Assembly: GCF_964275005.1 (NCBI RefSeq) | Contig: NC_092686.1 | Coordinates: forward strand, 42,158,333 to 42,222,332 | DNA: 64,000 nucleotides | Direction of reading: 5' to 3' | Source of the DNA: Diadema setosum | Lineage: Eukaryota; Echinodermata; Echinoidea; Diadematoida; Diadematidae | Shown: piece by piece, positions 59,808 to 64,000 of the stretch | Layout: every line of letters begins with the position of its first letter | Position numbering within the stretch: position 1 is the first letter of the stretch | Notes under the pieces: model-generated | Told to the model about the DNA's origin: nothing | Database searches by the model: none | What the model saw: the letters and a program-made list of their open reading frames with translations, nothing else | Made by a program: the position numbers and the translations under genes

Positions 59808-62800
59808 TTTTGAACAAGATTGTTATGAAAAGCGCCTGCCACTGCCATGATGACTGAATGTGGGCCTACATTCAATATTATTTGACTTTTAAAGGGTGAC
59901 ACAGATACCGTATAACGCCACTATTAAGACATATAAAATAGGAAATTATACCCAGCATCACCGATTTACCTCATACGCTTCAAAACAACAAAAGAAAAAA
60001 AAAATAGTCAATAACATTGGCATAGCTGCGTCATGATACCAAACAGTAACATTCACTTTAAACAGTGTTAAAATCCAGAACTGCTGCCGCTTTAATTTAC
60101 ATTATATCGTCTTAGAAGGCCTGACATGCAATTAGGTTGTTACACTGTAAAATCTTTAAAACAAGTTTTCGTTAATCTTTACTCAAGGACTTTATTGGAC
60201 ATCCATGTCGCACTCATGGTGACTTAAATCTCTTGGCTGTGTTTGCGACTGTATTTGATTTCTACTCTGCTGAGACGTAATTTCACTCACTTTGAGAAAT
60301 AGATGCTTTTGCCCTCACTCACGTAGATAAGAGACAGAAGTGATGCAATCAGTTGCCTGGCAAGGAAACCAATATAAAAGTGCACCTTTGTAATAAATCT
60401 AAACCAGATATACTGTATGTTTTCAGGTAAAAACATGATTTATCTTTTGCAGCATTTTGTTGTTTCGGCAAAAACTTTATCTTCATCCTCACTCTTTCAC
60501 AAAAAAAATGTATTATTTCATATTTCTGCCGAAACGAAGTCGGTCAATAAACTAAAGAAAACGGTTGTATGAAAACGATCCACCAACAGACAACGTCCAA
60601 GGGATTGTTCTTATTCCTGGATTAAGTTTAGTTGATTTTCATTCAAAAGCACTCTTTTTCATCTTTCATCAGAGCATAAAGGCGTAAAAATTAACATACA
60701 TTTTTATTTGAAATTGCTCGCCCCAAAACTATTGATTCTCTAATTCACACTTGCGATGGTCCTATTACCTTGTACTTTGTTGGTATTGCCTTTGCATTTC
60801 AAGAGTTTGGATGAAAGCCACGGCAGATTCCTCATCCTTCAGCGACCGATAAAAAGACACTATTGCTTGTTCCATGAAGTCTTCCATATACTGCCATGAA
60901 AACAATGATAATGAAGGAGATGACGCAGCTGAACACAAATCCTTTTTTTTTTTTTCAGTGCCCCTGACCTGCAAGCCGATTATTTTTCTTAAGGAATCGA
61001 AACATCTGACATGGCTCAAGTTCATCACTTTGTGTCTACCAGATCCGAACTTCACATAGTAGGCTTTTTTAATCGTTTGTATGGCATTGATTTATTTTTG
61101 GTACATGTGTTAACTGCATCAAGAGAGAGAGAGAGAGGGAGAAAAGGTTGCATTATGGAAAGACTTGTAAAAGAGCCTGTGACGTCATGATCGGACATTG
61201 GCATCATGAATTCGGGACAGCGCAATTACCATGGAACTTTAATGTGCACTGGTATGGACGCTGTATAAGGCCTACCATGGATATAATTTGATAGTAAACG
61301 TATGTTTCCAGTAAAAAGAAAAAATATATTTTTAGTGTCAGGCTGGTCTTATGATATATGCAAGAATCAATTAAGTGGCAATTTTTCTTCTCGACTTTCT
61401 CCTACCTCTGGGTCCGATGTCTCAGGACGAACTCCAAGTCCACCAAAGAGCATGACTGTCACGTACTGGTTGTGATCTCTGAATGGGATCCCGTACTTCT
61501 TGACTCGCTCGTCCACATCTGTCAGCTCGAGTTTAGTATCAGGCACTGTCAATGTAGTTCATTGCAAAAACAAAAACAAAATAAAACGAAATGAAACCAA
61601 TAAACAAACAAACATACGCAAACATACTACAGAAGAAAAGCATTTCAAACTAAACGATTAGCATGCAATGTCCTCCTTCATCCCTATCAAGTATGTGGAA
61701 GAAAGTGACAATAAACGCTATTTGAAAACAGAACGAGGTCATGGATCCTATATACAGACAATTGATGATGAAAAACACATGAAAAAAGAAGAACAAAACA
61801 AATTAGACCTCTTGAATGTCATGTTTAGCAAAGAAATTACACAAACAGCTACAATAAAGAGAAGTGGAGCTTGTTATTGTTGTAGTAATAGTAGTAGTAG
61901 CAGTTGTTGTTGTTGTTATTGAAGTGCCATACCTTCTTTTATTCTTGACCTCAGTCTCCGTCGTTCCAGTTCCAATTCCTCTTGAACTCGATTTGCTTCT
62001 TGCCTCTTCTTTGTTAGTCTCCATCCGATACCTACACCTACTGCCAGAAGAACGAGAATGGCAATCACTGCTATCGAGATGACTACTGCCAGGATATTTG
62101 ATTCTGAGTGTGTCTTGACAAAACCTGGTCGGAACTCCAAATGTCCATGCTGGACCTGAAAGACAACGCCAAATCAATGCGTTTCGTTTATTGGCTCAAG
62201 CTTCTTCCAATGAAATAGAATAACTCGAAAATTTTCAATCAGACTGCCACGGGTACTTGAACATTCAGAATCAAGCGATTTGTCTTACCACCACAGCAGG
62301 AAGTGACTTTGTGGGGCCTTCTCCAAGACTTCCGTTGTAATCACCAGCCCCGGGAAGTGGGATAGGTACGAGGCAAATCAACCTGTTGAACTCCAGGATT
62401 AGAACATCACATTCTCCATCGGAGCCTATCAGTACTTGTACGTCATCTTTGTTGCTGACTGTGTCTAAATATTGTCCCTTCAATAAAACAAAAAATAAAA
62501 TACGTAATGTGCCAAAAAACAACAACAGATATAACGGTTAATAAACACCAACCCCCCCCCCAAAAAAAAAAGAAAATAAATAAATGAATAATGAGAAAAA
62601 AAAAATCACTCAGTTAAATGTCTGGAGGACAATTTCCTTACGATTCTTCTTCTAAAGTCTTTAAGCAAATGTGACCAGTTTCTCTTTATCGCCATTTGTG
62701 GTCCAAAATGCAAAACAGCAACACTCCTGTCTCAACTGATAATGATGATATTTTCTACTAATAAAGAATTTATGTTAAAATCTCAAATCGTATTTAGATA

Positions 62801-63985
62801 GACTTAACAGTATAGAGAACCTCGATTCTTTTTCACCGTACAAGTTCAGTCACAGCGCCATTTTAAGCCTGCTGACTGCCTGATGGTTATGACGTTGGGA
62901 AATTTCACAGTAAGCAATACCGAAAATGGTAAATATAGGTGTATATTATGCCATGATGAACTCACCTCCAAGTCAAGCCTCTTATTATCAGTGATAATAG
63001 CAGTTCGATCACTTTCAGCGATGTCGAAATAAACTGGATCTGGATGATACGTTATGATACCGCCATTGATGACGAAACCATCGAGGTCAAAGTTTATATT
63101 TGCTGCCCTGGCGTCGGATTGCCTTGTCATTCTCCCGTGTGACTGACCATCCGGGTAAGGAGGTGTGGGACATACCAACAGAGTTGGAGACACGTTCACA
63201 CACACCTGTGAGGCAGAAATCACTATTACTATCGGGTAAGAGCTTCTCATAATTATTTCGTGCATTAACGTTGGTGAAGAAGCAAAATTACTGCTCAGAA
63301 ACTGTTTATGTTTCTATGAATAATCAGATGTATCTACTTTGTACATAATTATGTACACACACATTTCAAGGTCACCTAAATGTTGTGCAAAGTAAATGTT
63401 TACTTTCTTTTTATTATCAGTATTCTAAATAGGTGTCATGGTTCATTGAATACTGGTCGTAGTAGTAGAGTATATGTCATGGATCTTTTTGACCTTTTTG
63501 ACAACTATGCTAATGGTTTGCATCGCGCGGTTTGTGAAGCGTATCACAAGTATAAATTAGTTCACATTCACCCTAATTCAATTGAATAACATGTAAATAA
63601 GTATATTAAAAATACATTTCAAACTGATAAATATCTCTTCTAAGGCTCGATATATAGGAAGGTGTTGCACTGTGTCATCATTTGCAAAATATGATCGACC
63701 GATGGAAGACAGTCCACTGTCAACAAAAGATCAGACCTCTGTACGGAATGCTCCAGATGACAGTGACTGTGAAATGATCCGTGACTCTTGGATGATATCA
63801 AATCGTTCCCCTGTAATGTGCATTCGTAATCCTCCTCTGAAAAAAAAAAAAAAAACAACGAAAAATACAAATGAAGACATGTTGTCATGGCATCAAGCAA
63901 TTTGGTACAATAATTTTTTTTTTTTTTTCATACCAATCGAAGTAGCATTAGCGTGCTGGAGTCTTTGGGGGAAAATATTGAAACT
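40987..63985 (-). CDS. Plexin-like gene B, 3' part (IPT repeats to C-terminal RasGAP end)
   Basis: Nineteen minus-strand exons with matching phases encode roughly 790 residues: IPT repeats (63985-62289), a transmembrane helix with a basic Arg/Glu-rich juxtamembrane helix (62155-61933), then the cytoplasmic RasGAP-like domain split by a Rho-GTPase-binding insert (56601-54191), ending at TAG 40987-40989. In plexins this domain is a Rap GTPase-activating unit switched on by semaphorin binding outside and Rho-family binding inside. The 5' exons (Sema, PSI) would be right of the window. About 25 residues of the GAP core are unaccounted for between exons 59516-59581 and 57721-57787. GAP arginines look altered. 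It is the upstream neighbour of a second plexin gene on the same strand, so the two are tandem paralogues. It does not clearly fit one vertebrate class (A-D), so no symbol is given. Confidence 0.87.
41071..42051. other. Intron sequence, nothing certain
   Basis: Part of the last intron of gene B. A minus-strand frame at about 41770-41900 (FCNGVAGLPKARQTK, donor-like gtattc) and another at about 41600-41690 are open but match no plexin segment and do not fit the phases; probably remnants of a repeat. Confidence 0.4.
42052..46069. mobile_element. 4.0 kb hAT-like non-autonomous element carrying a satellite
   Basis: Ends are the inverted pair cagggctgcacac / gtgtgcagccctg. Both flanks have cgtattg (42045-42051 and 46070-46076), a 7 bp target duplication; hAT normally makes 8. 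The word ccggtccgac and its inverse recur several times near both ends (42070-42170, 45965-46055), like hAT subterminal binding motifs. There is no transposase. The middle is a tandem array of about 190 bp units. It sits in the last intron of plexin gene B. Confidence 0.85.
42455..45380. repeat. Satellite array, about 15 units of about 190 bp
   Basis: Each unit contains tttttgcgcctatttctacctcaaatatcagcgggattg-like text. Successive copies of gcgcc(t/c)atttctacctc fall at about 42600, 42790, 42984, 43170, 43361, 43556, 43745, 43925, 44117, 44308, 44489, 44683, 44878, 45073 and 45264, spacing about 180-195. Two slightly different unit types alternate in the right half (taatttcctcaaa versus tttctacctcaaa). 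Minus- and plus-strand ORFs here are repeat translations. Confidence 0.92.
46210..46340 (-). CDS. Gene B exon: penultimate, C-terminal GAP helices
   Basis: HDLRHCLDPRIFQKSDCHQA then IRDVQDFTTQLLNECPRCGQ. It sits where plexins have the L-Y-A-K-x-I-P-x-Y-K-x-x-V-x-x-Y-Y block; resemblance is weak, but only this frame is open and its phases fit both neighbours exactly. The added cysteines are unusual. Confidence 0.6.
46857..47017 (-). CDS. Gene B exon: GAP F-W-V helix
   Basis: After the split codon: LTQFWVGLLARIPSLFNMPR, then DQCLNVLVDAINHAL. In other plexins the motif is L-R-F-W-V-N; the Arg, reported as the second GAP arginine, is Gln here. Strong acceptor (ctttcag). The donor that keeps phase is weak (gtttgt). 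Confidence 0.87.
47690..47853 (-). CDS. Gene B exon: GAP domain helix
   Basis: AAVSPYVTNVLESMFKFPQK then YPLPVRHLFDTFDEVARET and AERWKRN. Matches plexin F-x-x-x-L-F-x-x-I through P-x-x-V-K-Y-x-F-D-x-L-D-E-x-A and the W-K-x-N motif. Ends in phase 2. Confidence 0.9.
48792..48899 (-). CDS. Gene B exon: start of second GAP half
   Basis: 36 codons: ETLQLRTDDTNTPVYGTQGR then LGRDLAIAHMLTTK. The terminal L-T/S-T-K motif is the plexin I-Y-L-T-R-L-L-x-T-K block. Phase 0 at both ends. Confidence 0.78.
49150..49618. mobile_element. Left-truncated copy of the cactcag MITE
   Basis: Shares gatatctttaaagcctaaaa, aatgaaggctaa and the right end gctgagtg/TA with the element at 23524-23882. The left end is not found. 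Confidence 0.6.
51390..51440. repeat. Short tandem repeat (tagtg)n
   Basis: About nine units of gtgta/gtagt, with single changes. Confidence 0.85.
53290..53432. repeat. (CA)n-rich microsatellite
   Basis: Interrupted ca runs, longest at about 53394-53430. The plus-strand ORFs in this stretch translate the repeat. Confidence 0.92.
53470..53808 (+). pseudogene. LINE 3' end (CR1/L2-type)
   Basis: SFQLAAAELWNKLPTYLKQI then VDDFKRLLKTYLF, the block that ends many CR1/L2 reverse transcriptases (x-R-x-W-N-x-L-P...F-K-x-x-L-K-x-x-L-F). It is followed by gcgccatataaatatggttt and a (tta)n tail. Only the last 60 or so codons remain, inside the 50191-54100 element. Confidence 0.78.
54191..54258 (-). CDS. 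Gene B exon: Pro/Ser-rich linker
   Basis: Peptide ISPPPGPSTQKPSNLGATHL. The linker between RBD and second GAP half is variable in plexins, so support rests on good sites (gacagcag, gtaagg) and exact phases with both neighbours. Confidence 0.65.
54516..54540. repeat. (TA)n microsatellite
   Basis: Pure at run in a gene B intron. Confidence 0.9.
54631..54730 (-). CDS. Gene B exon: end of RBD and linker
   Basis: LDHGCRVTVRPKEAMADSSG then YQELVPSTFFSNK. Follows the plexin pattern G-x-x-V-x-V/L in the last RBD strand. An adjacent (GA)n run is in the intron. Confidence 0.8.
54736..54766. repeat. (GA)n microsatellite at a splice acceptor
   Basis: A pure ga run on the plus strand. On the minus strand it is a (TC)n tract directly before the acceptor of exon 54631-54730, and so forms its pyrimidine tract. 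Confidence 0.88.
55170..55270 (-). CDS. Gene B exon: Rho-GTPase-binding domain, second half
   Basis: Joins the previous exon as SLDVVWLKDAGTYLILQDED, then a Gly/His turn and RMNTVKTYG. The Y-x-L-x-D-x-D and R-x-N-T-x-x-x-Y motifs are conserved in plexin RBDs. Acceptor ctcaaag, donor gtaagc, phase 0 out. Confidence 0.88.
56448..56601 (-). CDS. Gene B exon: Rho-GTPase-binding domain, first half
   Basis: VLFVVDEDDNAFLKVKVLNV then DTVGQAKQKILDSMWK. The strand followed by D-T-x-x-Q-x-K-x-K-I-L is the ubiquitin-like RBD that binds Rac/Rnd-type GTPases in plexins. Ends in phase 1. Confidence 0.9.
56802..56921. mobile_element. 120 bp palindromic MITE (gggccctgttttat)
   Basis: Ends gggccctgttttatgaaga and gataaaatggggccc are inverted repeats with a short AT-rich middle (tcgatttcc...aatcgacgat). 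Small palindromes with GGGCCC-GTTT-AT-A ends are common in marine invertebrate genomes. It lies in a gene B intron. Confidence 0.7.
57182..57325 (-). CDS. Gene B exon: GAP core helix and lead-in to the RBD
   Basis: 48 codons, phase 0 at both ends. QMLYPMFMLYQAMKSQCEKG then PIDAITEEAYFTLDYNRLF. The P-x-F-x-L-x-x-A-x-K-x-Q and K-G-x-I-D-A-I-T motifs are highly typical of plexins. Confidence 0.92.
57420..57495. repeat. (TA)n microsatellite
   Basis: Long alternating at runs in a gene B intron. Confidence 0.92.
57721..57787 (-). CDS. Gene B exon: GAP arginine-finger helix
   Basis: SESIVDRLLANWFALCMCGY then IK before donor gtaagg. Matches the plexin helix T-E-S-V-V-E-K-M-L-x-N-W. In other plexins an Arg-Arg pair (arginine finger) directly precedes T-E-S. 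Here the join gives F-S-R, so only one Arg remains unless a missing exon lies between. Confidence 0.86.
58163..59515. other. Intron, expected site of a missing GAP exon
   Basis: Between exons 59516-59581 and 57721-57787 other plexins have about 25 more residues. I found no open, phase-compatible exon with plexin-like residues in this intron. The stretch near 59270-59470 repeats ggattaacgaac/ttcgga-type words. Confidence 0.4.
59516..59581 (-). CDS. Gene B exon: GAP R-D-R helix
   Basis: 22 codons shared with neighbours: LVRDRVAVTASSGRMDELFS. The V-R-D-R motif is a plexin landmark. The usual ALHGKLEYY-type continuation is represented by SSGRMDELF. Donor gtaaga. Confidence 0.82.
59773..59806. 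repeat. (TA)n microsatellite
   Basis: Pure ta run in a gene B intron. Confidence 0.9.
60769..60890 (-). CDS. Gene B exon: GAP domain, first helices
   Basis: YMEDFMEQAIVSFYRSLKDE then SAVAFIQTLEMQRQYQQST. Corresponds to the plexin helices before the conserved R-D-R motif (V-x-x-L-E-x-Q). Acceptor atggcag, donor gtaata, phase 2 out. Confidence 0.85.
61406..61545 (-). CDS. Gene B exon: start of cytoplasmic domain
   Basis: PDTKLELTDVDERVKKYGIP then FRDHNQYVTVMLFGGLG. The GIPF-D/Y-x-x-x-Y-V-x-x-x-x-F sequence marks the plexin segment just after the juxtamembrane helix. Joins in phase 1 to the previous exon and phase 0 to the next. Confidence 0.88.
61933..62155 (-). CDS. Gene B exon: transmembrane helix and juxtamembrane coiled coil
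   Basis: After HLEFRPGF comes a hydrophobic span of about 24 residues (ILAVVISIAVIAILVLLAVG), then WRLTKKRQEANRVQEELELE and RRRLRSRIKE, a charged helix as in the plexin juxtamembrane segment, which leads into the GAP domain and contributes to autoinhibition. Acceptor gtctttcag, donor gtatgg, phase 1 out. Confidence 0.9.
62289..62477 (-). CDS. Gene B exon: last IPT domain
   Basis: 63 codons. GQYLDTVSNKDDVQVLIG completes the L-x-L-x-G-x-x-L start from the previous exon (RLDLE). It is followed by the paired cysteines in GECDVLILEFNRLICLVP. The exon ends VVV-type before donor gtaaga. Confidence 0.87.
62966..63205 (-). CDS. Gene B exon: IPT end and next IPT start
   Basis: 80 codons, phase 0 at both ends, acceptor ctcacag, donor gtgagt. 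VCVNVSPTLLVCPTPPYPDG supplies the C-x(n)-C-P/T-P-P close of one IPT module. FDLDGFVINGG and YHPDPVYFD are the strand and Y-x-P-D-P-V motif that link plexin IPT repeats. Confidence 0.88.
63737..63834 (-). CDS. Gene B exon: IPT domain
   Basis: Peptide GLRMHITGERFDIIQESRI then a Ser-rich turn to AFRTE. It matches the plexin IPT pattern G-G-x-x-L/M-x-V/I-x-G-x-x-F/L-D-x-I-Q-x-P/S-R-I. The acceptor follows a long poly-T. The donor gtctga is weak. Confidence 0.75.
63934..63985 (-). CDS. Gene B exon: IPT start (edge exon, limits uncertain)
   Basis: Donor gtatga is good. The frame reading FNIFPQRLQHANATSI ends in phase 1 and joins GGLRMHITGERF of the next exon, giving the I-x-P...S-x-G-G pattern of IPT domains. 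The acceptor (an AG at 63984-63987) lacks a pyrimidine tract, and a second frame is also open, so this exon is tentative. Confidence 0.45.
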
Positions 63986-64000
63986 CTATCGTGTACCTTT

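Noticed and set aside
61803..62177. 124-codon minus-strand ORF
   Set aside because: Another frame across the transmembrane exon and a tta/tag microsatellite. The plexin frame is clearly better.
1..64000. tRNA, rRNA or snRNA genes
   Set aside because: I looked for cloverleaf and box motifs in passing and saw none. Hairpins found are repeat-derived. A covariance-model search would be decisive.

Overview
The window looks like AT-rich, transposon-rich metazoan DNA: short coding exons with GT/AG boundaries, introns up to about 27 kb, many microsatellites, LINE remnants and terminal-inverted-repeat (TIR) elements. I infer a marine invertebrate deuterostome, most likely an echinoderm or relative. 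The repeat style and the plexin genes support this, but the sequence alone does not prove a species.

Two plexin-like genes lie head-to-tail on the minus strand. Gene B (about 63985 down to 40987) enters from the right edge. Its visible part runs from IPT repeats through one membrane segment and a juxtamembrane helix to a split RasGAP domain with an inserted Rho-binding domain, and ends at a stop at 40987. I could place 19 exons whose phases agree at every join, although one exon of the GAP core seems to be missing. Gene A (30556 down to 871) starts about 10.4 kb further left. It has most of a Sema domain in one large exon, then further Sema exons and a PSI exon, and leaves the window on the left. 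Gene A has an in-frame TAG inside the Sema exon, a signal-peptide-like ORF in a different frame from the Sema ORF, and a dead tandem copy of one Sema exon.

Layout: 1-871, left-edge retroelement scrap and intron; 871-2704, three gene A exons; 2808-8108, dead exon copy split by a 5.1 kb TIR element; 8179-11242, a TA-flanked 3.1 kb TIR element holding a near-perfect 96 bp palindrome and a decayed LINE; 11.6-13.0 kb, a solo LINE ORF1 gene; 13-16.6 kb, a tandem duplication of about 1.78 kb; 17.4-21.2 kb, an almost full LINE with one frameshift; 21.7-28.8 kb, small TIR elements, a foldback and two copies of a helically phased TCCG-rich block; 29511-30556, the large Sema exon; 30.6-41 kb, intergenic; 41-64 kb, gene B with a 4.0 kb hAT-like element carrying its own satellite in the last intron and a 3.9 kb element with unusual TIRs in another intron.

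The only host genes I recognise are the two plexin-like receptors. Nearly everything else is mobile or repetitive. The points most worth following up are the tandem plexin pair with altered GAP arginines, the in-frame stop in gene A, the transposon-split exon copy, the 11 bp-phased TCCG blocks and the large TIR elements with clear target-site duplications.
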